DNA from: Liolophura sinensis
Lineage: Eukaryota; Mollusca; Polyplacophora; Chitonida; Chitonidae
Assembly (NCBI RefSeq): GCF_032854445.1
Contig: NC_088300.1
Coordinates: forward strand, 66,562,984-66,626,983
Direction: 5' to 3'
DNA length: 64,000 bases
Part shown: piece by piece, positions 1-13,544 of the stretch
Layout of the letters: every line of letters begins with the position of its first letter
Position numbering within the stretch: position 1 is the first letter of the stretch
The notes under the pieces: generated by a model
What the model saw: only the letters and a program-made list of their open reading frames with translations
What the model was told of the DNA's origin: nothing
The model's database searches: none
Program-made: the position numbers and the translations under genes

Positions 1-751
1 TGTCTGTTGAGTTTGATAAGTGTTGCGCAGAAGGAGTTTCATTGTGTAGCAAATGACAAGCCATCGTATGTATAACTGTATCAGAATGGTAAGTGATAAA
101 CAGTAAACTGTGTTCACATGTGTACAAATTGAGATACATGAGATTTTCTGCAGGAATCGTTGACAGGTTGTGTGCCGTGTATAAATAGTACATGTTATAG
201 CTGAACCCATCATTTTGTGCTTTTGTGTGAGGTTGTGTTTTTGAGTTTTAATGCCTTGCCAACATTGTAGTTTTCCTTTTGATAAACACAGACATAGTCA
301 AAACCATTTCTGGCCCGGTTAGCTAGTTGGTTTCTCCAAAAGATCGGTCCTTGACCTATGAATGTACTAGTTTGGCTTTGGTCTTTTGAGGTTTGTTGGG
401 TGAAGTGAGGGCACATGTAGTTTCTGAGCTCAGTTTTCTACAACCACAAACTTGATCATACATGATGTCATATACATGAAACATTCTGGATAAAAAAACA
501 ATAAAGCAAGTACAAATTTACATTTACTGAAGAAGGTTGTCCGCTAACTGTAATCTTTTATGTCAAGTGAATGGCCCAAGCTTAAAGGTATGTTATAAAA
601 TTGACTGATCAACTGACCACAGACAAACAAATTGACATAAAGAGATGCTTGTAGCCAATAATAAGTAAAAATCACAACAGAGAAAAAAGGAAGAAATTCA
701 AATTCGGAGTAAATACTGTATACTCACAATGCCTCTTTGTTGCATGTGTAG
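1..751. other. Non-coding sequence upstream of the first recognisable MIA3 exon
   Basis: No exon could be recognised here. Because the first exon at 752 begins in mid-codon behind an acceptor (GTAG at 748-751), this stretch is most likely intron of the MIA3-type gene whose 5' part lies outside the window. Short open frames here are AT-rich and show no family resemblance. Confidence 0.6.
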
Positions 752-3700
752 GGTGAAAGAGCTCACAGAAACCCTGGGTCAGACTCAGGAGGAGTTGAAA
801 ACAATGGAAGAGAATATGACATTTAAGGAAAATGAGCTGGAGGTGAGTCAAAGAAGTTGTTTGTGACTGCAATACAGCACATACAATTTTAAAACTAATT
901 GTGGATAGACGTTTTTGTTACCAATTTTAAAAGTAGAGTACACATATACGCTTAAGTATTCAGAGGTTTTTTATCATTACAGTTATGGTCATTCAGAGTA
1001 AGTGATCTGTTTGTATATATTGCCCTTATACACTAGTCATGCACAACATTTCATCTGTACTCATTCTTGGCAGGGTTGGTGTCTGGAAAGTTGTTTTAAA
1101 AGATACATGAAACGCTTTGGTTTTATTTTTTAATGTGCAAATTATTATACCAAGAAATTTTTCAACTTTCACTTTGGGGGGTGTAAAAATGTCAGTTTTC
1201 TTAAGGCCCCAGTGGCCAGTCTGGAACTTAAGTAGCTTGTAGTGGTGAAGTCAACGATGATCCCTGTTTAAAAAGAATTCTGTGAGGGACAGACTGAATG
1301 GGTCTGGCTGAATGGGGATGGGGTGTGGAGATCTGACCAAAAGAGGCGTGTGTTGGGGTGCGAATGGGGCGCTAAGCCGGACCGAAGAAGTCCATGAAGT
1401 ATCTTTTTTCATGTCACCTTGCCCAGACTGGAGCAACATGGTTCAAGGGGCACAGGGTGATTCGGGGGGTGTTCACCATGTTCATAACTGGATCAACGAT
1501 GGCGTAATTTCCCAAAAAATCTGACCACCGATGGAAAATATGCAGAATATGAAGGTGTAATTTACAAGTATAAAAATACCCCCAAAATGAAATTTTTTTA
1601 ATGAAAATTCTGGGGCATAATTTTTTTTCATTTGGCATTAAAACATTATCGTTATTTTAGAGTTCCTTTTCATGTATCCTTTAAGGATTGTTGGGAAGGC
1701 TTGATGATATGCTATTGGAAGTATGGTAAGTTTCAACACCAAATGTTGTGTTCCCAGGTGTTACGTGACTGTTTTGTCCAGCTGAAGGCATTTGAAGATG
1801 AGAGGCCAGAAGATGGAAGCAGCTCAGGTAGGTTCTCAAAGTTATTGGTTTACCACTTAAAGCCATATGATATGAGATTATACAATGCTTAGTCTTTAAT
1901 TTATTTATTCATTTAACAAAACAAAAAACCAACGAAATGTTGAACTTGTGACTTTGAAAATGATATCCAGTAAATACTGGTACATTGTATGTTCAAAGTT
2001 AGCATTTTCATCTTGTTTCTCTTTGCAGAAGGTTCTAGGTCTCTGGAGGAAAAACTAAGAGATATGATGGATGTATCAAGGGTAAGTTTAGTGCTCTAAA
2101 GTGTTTAGTGTTCTAAAGGAAATAACATTTGACGGGGAGGGGGGAGTTTTGTGAAGGATATATTTTGTTCTTTCTACTTACCATGCCTGAATTATGATGT
2201 GAAAGTTTTAGAAGCATATGTGCACAGTACAATTATCACATTCAAAAATAAGCGAAGATTTTTTTTTATTGTGTTTGTTTAAAAAAAACTGATAAATAAA
2301 ACATCTCTTGCTTTTTGAAGGTGAATGCTACTCTTAAATCCAATGAAGAGGAACTGGAGTCACTGAAAAACAAATTGTACATAGAAACAGATGCCAGAAA
2401 GGAAATGGAAGGTAAATTTTCATCGTGCTTTATGTGTACTCAACAAAATAATGTTGGCTATTTTGTTGCCAGAATACTTAGCTGACCTTATTTCTTAAAT
2501 TTTAATAAAATATTTTTCTAATACGATAAACTGAATCTTTTTAGTCTCTGAATCTGCATAATATGCAAGTCTTTCTTCAGTTCACTGGCAATGGCCTCTT
2601 TGTGTTTTGAGATTTTAATGTTTTGAGGAATGTTTCATACTGTAATGATATGTTAATCAGGGTGTTGTTTGTGTATTCAGATCAGATAGAAAGTCTGAAG
2701 AGAGAAGTAGACAACATGAGCATGGACAAGGCTAAAGCTGAACGTACATGTCAGGAGGCCACAACCAAACTCACTGTACTCACAACATACTTCAAGGAGA
2801 AAGAGGTTGAGCTACAGAAGTAAGTCTTGGACATCTGGAACTGTCAAGAATGGCTTTTTCACTCAGTGCTTTGCGCACATATTATGAACTGTTCTATACT
2901 AGTTGTAAATTCTTAGGCAAATTTCATGCCAGTTAGAAATTCTTCGGCTAGTTTCATGTCAGTATCAAGAGCCATTATCAGATTTCAACAAAATTGTATG
3001 TATGTTTAAGGATGTTCATGTAGAAATATTGCCAGATATTGTTGTCTAATAAGAGTTTCATGTGATATAAATTGACTCTTAACATGTATTCGTGTTATCT
3101 GTTGTTGGAAAAATGTATATGTAAGAGAGTTTGTACATTGTATACCTTATCCAGGCTGCAGCATAGGGCCAGATAGTCAGTTCTGTAGGAAAATACCGGT
3201 AGTGTGCCACTAGCATGCCAATGGAATGATTGTAGAGTGCTTGCAGAAATTTTCTGAATGCCATATCCACAGACAACTGCAGTATTTCTATGCTTTCAAC
3301 AGGTGAAGGTCAGTGGAATTGTGGAAGCTTGCTAAATGTGAGCTACAGGTGAGCAAGTATTGAGACCCCTTTAGCAGTTGGCAATGGCAAAGCATCTCTG
3401 TGTATATTTGTATTTAAGGCAGGGCAGGTTTCATGTGTATTTACACTAATCGTAACAGTCATTAATGTGTACCTGTAATTATTACTTGCAGGGAGTTGGG
3501 TGAGCAGGAAACCCTGAAGAAACAGAGCGCCACACAGCTGATGTCAGCAGATGAGAAGACTAGGGATATGCAGCTAGAGCTGACAACATTAAGGTGGGTC
3601 AGCAGCAGTGCAGCAGTTTCTGTTCAGGATTAGGACACCAAAAATGGAAGCTACAGTGTGACAGTATGGAATATGTAAGATAGAGAAAAACTGTTGAAAA

Positions 3701-6700
3701 CATTGGGATCAATAGCATCGTGTAAAAAGGGAGGCTCTTTTCCTTTGTGAAATGAATACTCGTGTATGTCTTCATGTTAGGTGTACATCTGTTTATTGTT
3801 TTTTAAGGTTTTTTGGTGAATATTCGACACCAACATACACTTGCACAGTTAGATCTTTTTCCAAGGCTTGATCTTTTTTTTTCTATCGCAGGGAAAGAGT
3901 GAAAGACCTAGAAAATGAGATAACCTCTGCAGAACGAGATTTTAGGGCACAAGTAAGTTCACTGTTCTAATATGTATATGTGTTGAAGTTTGATTATTAT
4001 TATATACTATCCCTATCTTTTTTCCTTGAGGGAAGGTAATGGGTGGGCGAAGAAACTTATATATTCGTTATCATCCTTTCCTTGTCAGTGCAGTAAAACT
4101 ACTCCCTACACCAACGGAACAGACTTTCACACGTGAGGCATTTGCTTACTTCATTGGGTACATGCCTATCAAAATAATCGGTGTTCCTGTAAGATTTGTG
4201 TCGCAATTGAAGGTTTCTTTGACCAGTGATTTTTTCTGATTTCAACTTACAGATCGCCAGCAATGAAAAGAAGGCCCATGAAAATTGGGTAAGTATAAAG
4301 ATTTTGTTGGGTTTTTTTTTTAATGGCATTACTCAAAATTAAGAGTAGTGACATTATCTGACTTTTAAAAATGTACACCTTTATGTTTCCGTCTATAGTT
4401 CATTCTTTCTATTTTTTTCTGGACAGCTTGCAGCAAGAGCGTCTGACAGGGAAGCCAGAGAAGCTAGACATGAATCTTCTATACTTAGGCAAAAGTAAGT
4501 GCACACATAAAATGCCCAAAACACCTTTCCACATGTGATTCTCCTTTTTTGATTTTCATCTTCCGTTAAGTGACATTTTACGGGGCAAAGTACACTGCAA
4601 TAAGGCTTCACCGTGTTAGTGGTTTTGCGTTTCAAAAAAATTAGAATAATGGTAATATGTAGTACTTTCCACAATTAACTGGATTTTATTGCATATTTGA
4701 CATTTTGTGGAAGGAAAACAAAATTATTTCTCTCATTTCTACTTATGTTAGGATATTACATAGGAACGTATCACCACATCCTTAACCTTGATCTCTTTCT
4801 TGTACTGTATTCGGTTTTGTTCTCAGATTAATGGATTTAGAAAGACGGCAGGCTGTAGGGTTAATACGTCCCTTACCTACCAGGGGAATGCCACCGCCTT
4901 TAGGTACGTGACAGTCATTTTGTTACAGTTTATAACAGGTAGGGTACAAATAATACCATTTTAAACCTCCTTGTTTTCAAAACTGACGTTCTTACCAAGA
5001 AATGCCTGTCTTGATTTGGTAGTCTATTTGGACTTGTCTGCTTGTTGGAGACCACTTGGTATAGCTAAAATATAGCATGCCTTTCTGTGTGAAATTTGTT
5101 CAGAACGTTGTCAAACTTTGCTGGTGAACCTCGAGTACTCCATTTTCCTTCACCTGTAAAATATGTTATTGTGTAAGTGAGAATTTCTTGAATGTGGCCT
5201 AAAAAAAAGGGCAGTCAAATAAATCAAATATAATTTTTCTAATTAATGAGGTCATTCAGTACATACATTATATCCAATACTGTTTTAAAATATTTATGAC
5301 CCTGTGTAACCTTGATGATGCATTGTATCTCAGGTTTACCCAATGGGCCTCCGCCTCCCTTACCTCCTCTTGGTGACAGACCGCCCTTTTCTCCAGACCG
5401 ACCTTTGTCAAGGTCATCAATGCCAGCATTTAGGTGAGTTACCAGTTGTTCAAACTATATTGTGTGATGATTATAAGCATAAGTCTGTTGTAAAATACAG
5501 TTCTTGTAGAGCTACTCATAATTGCCTTTAGCATGTAGGTATGGCTTGTGGAATAAGATAAGAAATCTGATGAAGTAAAATCTCCATACAAAAGAAACAA
5601 AAAACTGAAAAAAAGTTGCCTTTCATGCTCTTCATTTTCGATGACTTAAATAAAAATAATATATTCCTAAATGTTTACTATATAGAGGTCGTATCAGCCC
5701 TTATGTTGGAGGCCCTAGTAGGGGCATGAGCAGAGGGCCCCCAAGAAGGCCTCGGGAAGGTAAAACCCTTGTCAGAGCTGGAGATCTGTAGCATTGTAGA
5801 TACATGCAGACGTAGTAGCATTGGGAGACAGGAACTTTGTTGTTGGAATTTATTTTTGATCATTTCAACATGGCATCATATCAGCATCAATATCTGGTCT
5901 AGATTCGTTTTCGTTTTCCACTCCACATTTTCTTGGTAAACTCTCACTCTTTTTGGATTACTATAAAGCAGAAAAAAAGCCAATTTGGAAAGTCACGTAC
6001 TGGATAGCATATTGATGCACATGAAGCGCCTTGCAGAAATGATCATTATTGAGATCTGCACAGTGCACACTTTCATGAAACTTATCTGGGGACACTTTCA
6101 CAAAACTTTCGTGTACTTTTTTCCTAACGTCTCTGGTAAACTATGGCTTCATCGAGACAATGTCTGTGTACAAAAGCTATCAAAAAAATGTTTTACAAAG
6201 CTTTTTTGTAAAAGTGGTCCTTGCCTATGAAGACTGTACAGATTGTCTCAGCTTTCATGACATTGTGCCGACTCAGCATTATGATCAGTTGGTATTTGGT
6301 GGTTTATTTTCTGGCCTCTTTCAGAGACGATGATCTCAGAGGGTCCCCACGACCTATTAGGTACCCTCCCCCTCCCATGGACCGGCGGCCATTTCCACCT
6401 GGCATGCCACCTCCTCCGGGCATGAGGATGCCCCCACCCCCTCGCGACATGAGGTCACCCCCAGGGGACCTGCACTCACCCCCTCCCTACGATAGGAGGC
6501 CCCCTCCTCGGGACATGCGATCCCCTCACAGGGATTCCCCTCCGCCTTTTGACCGGAGACTCCCTCCCCACATGAACAGGTCACCCCCATATAGACCCGA
6601 TATGCCACCCCCACCCCACCTGAGGGGTGCACCTCCCCCGCCTCGCCTAGGGCCAGGATCCCCCACAGGCAGAGGAGACCCGGACAGACCAAGTAAGTAA

Positions 6701-8088
6701 CATGTGACAGTCAGTCTGTGCAAATGAGGTTACTTGGAATCACTGCAGACAGCTTTGCTGTTAAATAATGACCTTAATTGAATAGATCATTCCAAAAACG
6801 GGGGAGTCATTTTAAATATTGTCATTGCACCAAGATACGCCTAAAAAATAGTGACTGATTTCCTGTGAAACTTGGTGTCCATTTTGACCATGTACCAGTG
6901 AGAAAAGGTGTTGAAGGTGTGTGGGGAAAGATTCATATCCAGTTAATGAATATTGGAATTTTTTTTTAATGATTTCTAAATATAATACACATTAGGTAAA
7001 GATAAATGTAATGAAAGATTTTGCATCATTGCTGGAAATCAACATTCTAATGTGTCTTTCTTGTGACTGCTTCCCATTGTTGAAGAAACAAATGATGGTC
7101 ACTAGACAATCAAATCTAAATAGAACTAAATCAGATTTTGTAAAATTTGAAAAGCTTAGCAATTCTTTCACAGCTGAGCTCTGATTTAGGCCAAAGCTAA
7201 CCAAAATTTTTGCAGGCCCTTCCCTGATCAGTGTTGTTCAGGAAACTTTGTTTCTTGGACACATCTGGAGTAAAATAAAATTTGTTATAAGTAATCGCTA
7301 TAAAAAAGGTGAGAATATGGAGCTTTGGTCTTCTGTTTGTGATAAATCTCAGTAAATGAAGTTTTTCTGTTGTGGTGGTTGGGCTTCTGTTTTACCAGGT
7401 GATAGAAAGGCGTTAAATCAAATTTCTTGATCATTTTTAAGTGGTATGACCTCTTATGATGAATTCTCATAGATCCTATGTAACCTTTGAACTCGATTAA
7501 GTTTCAGTTAACTGCTTGGTTAAGCATAAAAGTTAGAAATGACACAGCTTTATTAAATTTTTATGCCAAAAATGACATTTTAACATTGGCTTTTTGAAGA
7601 TGTTGGAATATTTCCCCGAGTGAATAGCCTCACAAACATGTAGGCATGTGACAAGATGGTGTGCTTTATTATGTGGTCTGTATGTGCTTTATTATGTGGT
7701 CTGTATGTGCTTTATTATGTGGTCTGTATGTGCTTTATTATGTGGTCTGTATGTGCTTTAAGTGAGGAGGTTTGTCAGGTACCTGGCAAAGGTCAGTGGT
7801 TTAATCCAGGCACTGCAGTTTCCTCCATTCCCAAACCTGATCACCATAATTTAAAAGAAACCTTCTTCAGCATCACTTTAAAACGCCAGTCAAATAAAGA
7901 AAATATATCTGTCATTAAAACTGGTGAGTTTTGTGTACGTGAAATGCTCTTGAATATGTCACCTAATACCAGTGAAATGAATGATGTGATGGTGTTTAAT
8001 TGTTTGTGGTTTTACAGGTCCCCATGGCAACGCCCCGTATGAACCTCCCCCTAGAGACAGGCCACCACGACAACACAGTCAAGTCTGA
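752..8088 (+). CDS. MIA3: MIA3/TANGO1-type ER exit-site cargo receptor, 3' part (14 exons)
   Basis: Exons: 752-842, 1758-1827, 2029-2081, 2321-2411, 2681-2819, 3492-3593, 3892-3952, 4253-4288, 4427-4494, 4827-4903, 5334-5433, 5686-5759, 6327-6692, 8018-8088. All phases join and give about 465 residues ending in TGA at 8086-8088. Residues 1-237 are charged coiled coil, with KLRDMMDVSR (exon 3) and NEKKAHENWLAARA (exons 8-9), both close to vertebrate MIA3/cTAGE5. The rest is a proline-rich tail with runs such as PPPP and RDMRSPP, most of it in the long exon 6327-6692. In the family, the coiled coil and proline-rich tail lie in the cytosol at ER exit sites, bind cTAGE5/Sec12 partners and Sec23, and help load bulky cargo such as procollagen into COPII carriers. 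The lumenal SH3 and membrane parts are outside the window, so the paralogue MIA2/cTAGE5 is not fully excluded. Confidence 0.9.
7661..7760. repeat. 23-bp tandem repeat, four copies plus a partial
   Basis: The unit GTGCTTTATTATGTGGTCTG plus TAT repeats four times almost perfectly in the last MIA3 intron. Next to it (about 7765-7850) is a stretch resembling the SINE-like sequence at 49676-49795 (cf. TCGGTGGTTTA / TCAGTGGTTTA). Confidence 0.9.
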
Positions 8089-9300
8089 TCCGTACAAACT
8101 AGAAACTAAATAATATTAGGATAAGTCTGTACATTTCTGGTAGTGTCTGTACATTTTCCTGTTGTACATAGATGTTGATTCATCTGTTACATATTGTATA
8201 CATGTACATGCTGTGAACTGTCTGTTGGTGCGTCTTACACCTGACTTTGCGCCATGCCATGCCTAGACTCATGCCATGCCATGCCTAGACTCATGTCAGT
8301 CATTCATTGTTCAGTTAGATTTCTACAATAATCCTGGTCATGTAATAGTACAAGCCCTGAACAAGAACATTAAAAACTCTCACAAAATCATTGTTCTCTT
8401 TCTGTATATTTGTGGTGGTGTAGATGATTGCGATAAATTCTTGTGCTTTTATGTAAATATTTGTACTTCATGTAACAGCTGTAAGTTATTGTGCCCTCAT
8501 AATTTCAGTGTAAATCATGGGCTGTGTGGAGACTTAATAAGCATCCTCATTACTTGTGACTCCAGAGTAGGAGCCAGTGTATAGAATATGATTGTGTTTT
8601 ACAAGTAAAATGTGGCGGCCGCGCAGGTAGTCTCTAAAAGTGTGACCCTGAAATGTTTCTAGGCTATTGGTTCTCCTTATCCCCCCCCCTCCCCCCCTCA
8701 GGGCTCTGCATAGTTTCATCACCCTTGATAAGCCGATCTTCTAGTAGAACTGAAAAAGTCTTTTAGTACGACACCAGTGAAGTACGTGTAAATAACCACA
8801 GCAAATCAGTGTGAACTTGGTTTCTCAAACCATATACGACGGGGACAACTTACCAGCTGTGGTTGTATGTTATAGATGTGTTTTTCTTATAGTCACGGAG
8901 ATCATTGTGCAGTGGTATTTTACACTCCCTTTCTCACCCAGTGACATTTACACTGACTGTCTTCTACATCCTTGTAGATTTCTTGCTTAAACCAGAACGT
9001 CCACTAAAAGTTGTTTGAATCTTGATGTCTCTCGAACACACTTAGCCTAGGTGCCTTTTCGTGATACGCATTTGATACGTGTTTTTGTATATCGTATCTG
9101 TTGTCAATCTCGTTGTCAAATGCTAGAGACTACTCCTTGTACTGATTTGCTGCTAAGTAGATCTGAAGGCACACCAGTCAGCCCATCTTCAGATGTTTTA
9201 ATGAGGTTGTAGCTTCCATATTTTGAAGAATGACGTTAGCTCTTCCACCTATGTGTAACAATGATTCTCATTGGTACTTATGTTCGATCTGTCAAATAAA
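8089..9300 (+). other. MIA3 3' UTR with polyadenylation signal
   Basis: The sequence after the stop codon has no further coding signal. An AATAAA hexamer at 9295-9300 is the best candidate polyadenylation signal, giving a 3' UTR of about 1.2 kb. It contains a short duplication (CATGCCATGCCTAGACT, about 8255-8293) and a C-rich run at about 8681-8698. Confidence 0.6.
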
Positions 9301-9323
9301 AAAATAACTGTTCATAGACAAAT

Positions 9324-9480
9324 TGAGAGCAGGTGCTGTTTAGATCTGGTTAGCTACAAGTCTGAGAGCAGGTGCTGTTTCAGATCTGGTTAGCTACAAG
9401 TCTGAGAGCAGGTGCTGTTTAGATCTGGTTAGCTACAAGTCTGAGGGCAGGTGCTGTTTAGATCTGGTTAGCTACAAGTC
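9324..9480. repeat. 39-bp tandem repeat, four copies
   Basis: Four copies of a 39-bp unit beginning TGAGAGCAGGTGCTGTTTAG; copy 2 has one extra C. It starts 23 bases after the proposed MIA3 polyadenylation signal, so it is probably just outside the transcript. Confidence 0.92.
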
Positions 9481-12400
9481 TGGGTAAGGGGCTTCTATTA
9501 GACCTCGTTATTGTTTAGAAGGTGTCTATGGTTGTGTTCAGCGACACAATGAATGTGCATTAGACCTCTTCTGACTGATAAACTGATCACGGCGTGTAGC
9601 ATCCCATTTGTCATCTGCCCACTTAAGAGGTACCAGGGGAAAATGCAATAGAAAACCTGATTGTTTGTATTTGTTTTTCGTTAGTAATTTTATTTAAAAT
9701 ACAATTTCAGTATTTCTTACTTCATAGAGAAGATTTGTTCTAATGATTTAGGGAGGTATCTATCATATTCATCAGGCGACAGCTGTTTTTCATCTTAAAC
9801 TTCACCTCAATGTAAAAAAGATTTTAAACGTTGAACTCAAATAATGAGAAATAATAACCTTTAATCTTAATTTATTTTGGATGGTTTACTCATAAATATA
9901 TTATACGTGCAAACAAAACGGTTGAAGTTAATCTCTTTCAAAGTCAGATTTATATTTGCCATAGGTTATTGTGTGTGTGAGTTGTTGCAGAATAGATCTC
10001 AGTAATTCTTTCCTGAAGCTCACCCAATATGTTCCAATGGACCAACAGATGACATGTTGGAAATTGGTAGGTAACCCTATATCTAGTATTGTGACAAAGT
10101 CGTTTCTGGGAACGGCAACCGGATGAGACATAGGGAGACTGAAGTGAAAGATTATTTTGAGAGTGTGCGTTTTTCGCTGTTCAGATATAGAGTTTAGCGC
10201 ACGATAGTTGTGCATTTTATATGTACTCAACCATATTCGTTATTTGACATATTGACATTGTTTCTTGTCAGATCTGAAAAAGATCAATGAATGAATAACG
10301 TTTTACACCACAATGACAATATTTCGGCCATCTGTGGGTGACGAAAAGAGACAAACGAATCTTGTGGTGAATTAATGCGTGATTTGGGCTTAAATAGAGT
10401 TCATAGCATACAATTGTTGATTCACTATTCACATGTTGCTGTTGTTGTATTCGGTATAAATACTAACGTCACCATTTATGGAAAGAAAGAAGTTATTGTT
10501 ACATTTATGTAAACTTATTTGGGATTAATGCTAGTGATTTTCTTGGCACGTTTATAAACGTAACTCGTGTTTTATCTTACAAGATGTATATTTGCCCTGT
10601 ACATACACAGCATCACAAATCGTCATGTTGCAGGTTTGATTATTTATTCTGTGTTTTTCCATGATTTGTTGAAGTGATAGGTTCATGGTAATGTTTTTTT
10701 TTGTTTTTTGTAATTTTATTTTGAAGATATGATTGACAACACTAGTCGGTGATTTGAACAAAATTTTATTGATGATACATGTAAGTTTGCATTTACAAAT
10801 ATAAATCCAAATTTGTGTTGATAAGAGCAGATTTTCATATAGATGATGTACATATACAGGTAGTTGTATTTGATATGGTAGCTTATATGAAGTCTGCCTC
10901 CACTGAATGACCAAAAACAAACCCCCAAAAATCAGTGTTATGATAAAGAGCACTAACACTTTATATAACGTTCTCTCTTTCATCTTGCTACGCCAAAATT
11001 GGATTGTCGTCCGGATTTGCTAACAAGTAAAATTCGAAACTTCATCATAGCGATTATTGTGGAGCTTGGAATTTGGCAACAAGATAACTTTATATATATT
11101 AAGAGTAATTTATATTTCTGTTACCATATAACAGTATTCTTTTTCTCCTCGATAACCTGTGTTGAAATCGCCAAGCCCTAAATCAACGCGAATCCAAAAG
11201 GTGCTGTTTTCCTGAACTTATAACCAGAAACACAGTCTGTTATTTATTGACGCTTGTCTCAAGCTGCAATGTTTCTTAGGTGTGTTTGTAAAAGTTTAGA
11301 TATGCTTGTTATGGTTATATACGGTAAATCGATGCAATTTGACATACGTGGATCTGTACAATGGTGAATATTATCCATTATCGATGACTGTTATTTTCTT
11401 AAACATTTATTTTAGAGGATTTGCAAGGTATGTCAGGTATGGAAGTTAAAGTCCTCTTTTGTGGATAATTTTCATTAATGTATATTCCCGACCTTGTTAA
11501 ATGCACGAGGTGAACTCACCATGGTATCGTAACGTCAAAACTCTGTACTGAGTGCGAAAGGTTTCATGTCTAGGACATAATAGTGTTTTCTGCCGATCTC
11601 AAAACAGTATTGTTATGAGTAAATGCCATTATATAAGAAGTAAATGACATTGCGTATATGGCATAGTCATTGGCGTATTTGGGTGAAGAACAGAAAAAAC
11701 AGTATATCTTTTTACAAAGGATTTGCACGGTATATATATTATCAGAATTTATCGGCAGCGGAGAAAATCTTCGATCAAAACAGTGCCAAGGGAGTTAGCA
11801 AATAACCTTTCTTGAGCTTAAGTGAGAAAGAAAATTTGATCCAGAGCCGGAGATTTATCCGTTAGCGACCTTGAGAGGGAATTATATCTATTAGGCCTAT
11901 TAATTTTGCGTTCAGCTGAACTAAGGGTGTGCCGGGTGGTGTGAATTCATGAACAGTACATAATACCGTTGCTTTTGTCCTGAGCTTCCATTAATTGGTG
12001 TAGTTTCTTTTGAGCACTCAAGGCAGAACGACAAGACTGCCTTGTCAGTTCTACATGGGACGTGAGCAAGTAGAATTTGTTAGATCTACAGTTGTGGAAT
12101 TTTATTCATGGACACAGTTAGATTTCACTCACTTGCATACTTTGACCCATCTCCTCGTTATTCAAGTGCATCTCTTCTTAAAACCAGGTTAGCTTCCCCG
12201 GGAGTGCCAGCGGCAATATATAGGACTCTAGTTTTCTCATTTTCATGTGGTTATTGAAGAAGAAGAAGAACGTGTACAACCTAATGTCGCAAATATTGAA
12301 GGCATCTATATTGATAAATGGTGTAATCAGTCTTTATGTGTGGTTCGTACATTTAAGTATGCGAGTGTTAGTCTGAGAAATGTCAGTGGAGGTTGATTTG

Positions 12401-12822
12401 GATCTATAATTGAAGAAACGGCAGTTATATCCAAGAAAATGTACTAATGTAAAATGAGATTTTACGAATGAATAAAACTGTGCTATCAGTTTAGACGTGT
12501 GTGCTTCATTTGATTTTTAATTTATTTGTTTGTTCAGTTTAATCTTGAACTGTTTTTTATTTCTTCCCCTTATTGTCCTCTTGACAATGTAGTTGGTGGA
12601 GGGGATATATAGCATCGTTATACGGCCCGTGCAAGTTTCTGGTTGAATTACAAACGTCACCACATACTGAAGTTGATATTGTAAATTTTATGTTAATAAC
12701 CTTACCGAGCAATTCCAGTCCAATCCCGTTCAAATTCTTCACCACTTCTTCCCGCCCTGTGTATTCTCAAAGTTGAGGCACATCTCACTCTATAGTCAAA
12801 GAGGAGAGAATCTTATTCATCA
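9481..12822. other. Intergenic DNA between MIA3 and XDH, no gene seen
   Basis: AT-rich sequence with only short chance frames. The longest, minus strand 10552-10983, starts with a hydrophobic stretch but then becomes low-complexity and matches no family I know. Confidence 0.55.
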
Positions 12823-12868
12823 TGGAGGCCGGGGGGTGGGGGTGGGGGGTGGGTGGGGGGTGAGGGGG
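12823..12868. repeat. G-rich tract, potential G-quadruplex
   Basis: A run of G3-G6 blocks separated by single T or A bases on the plus strand, directly before a SINE copy. Four or more G-runs with short loops fit the usual G-quadruplex pattern. Confidence 0.7.
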
Positions 12869-13100
12869 ATTAGCCCGCCAGCGCGGCGTAGTGAAACTGG
12901 AGCGTCTCACCCATGTGGTCACTGAGTTCAAGTCCAGCTCATGCTTGCTTCCTCTCTGGCCGTACGTGGGAAGCAGCAGCCAGCGGATATTGGCGGGCTC
13001 CCGCCGGGCTCTGCCCGGTTTCCTCCCACCATAATGGTGGCCGCCGTCGTAACTGAAATATTCTTGCGTGCAACGTAAACCACCAATCAAATAAATAAAT
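12868..13100 (+). mobile_element. tRNA-derived SINE, near full length
   Basis: It has a degenerate A-box region (TTAGCCCGCCAGCG), a B box (GAGTTCAAGTCC), a conserved middle (GGCTCTGCCCGGTTTCCTCC), a tail (GAAATATTCTTG, ACCACCAATCAAATAAATAA) and an A/T-rich end. Same family as the other SINE entries here. Confidence 0.85.
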
Positions 13101-13263
13101 TTAACATGTTAGACGCATGTTAATTAATTTAACGAGATAATAAGTAAAGCTACACATACTAATGTCCATTTCATTTTTGTCCCTTAATTTTTCATTGGTT
13201 TCTAGGTAGATACAAACAGTTCTCACATGTATAGTAGGAAACGATTTTACGTTTTTGGAAATT

Positions 13264-13544
13264 GTTTTCACTTGGGTAAAAACGTTCTTACCTCAGTGGT
13301 GAAAAATACATGATACGAGAAGCTTCGTGATCGTTTTCGAGGCCGTGAAAATGACAAGAGAAAGATATTTTAACCTATATTACATATACTCAAGAACAGT
13401 GTACAAATGACTGAAACATCAACAAGTATCAAAATATGTGATACAGAGCACCGCTGTTTTCACCCAAGTTTCTAAGGGTGTGAAAACATTTATCACAGGA
13501 GTTGTGTATCCTCTCATTTTAAACGTTTTCACCTAGGTGATAAC
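13264..13544. promoter_or_regulatory. Three GTTTTCAC...GTGAAAAC palindromes upstream of XDH
   Basis: Imperfect palindromes lie at 13264-13283, 13456-13487 (perfect 8-bp arms, GTTTTCAC and GTGAAAAC) and 13525-13544 (GTTTTCACCTAGGTGATAAC). They sit 450-740 bases before the XDH start codon. A regulatory role is inference; they could also be remnants of an inverted-repeat element. Confidence 0.35.

Noticed and set aside
6357-6692. Minus-strand Gly-rich frame opposite the MIA3 proline-rich exon
   Set aside because: It is the complement of the Pro-codon-rich coding exon, not an independent gene.
8610-8622. GCGGCCGC (NotI-like) sequence suggesting vector
   Set aside because: It is isolated in otherwise continuous genomic 3' UTR sequence with no cloning-site or vector context.
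10552-10983. Minus-strand 143-codon frame starting with a signal-anchor-like hydrophobic stretch
   Set aside because: After the first 30 or so residues it becomes AT-driven low-complexity sequence, with no family resemblance and no convincing downstream exon.
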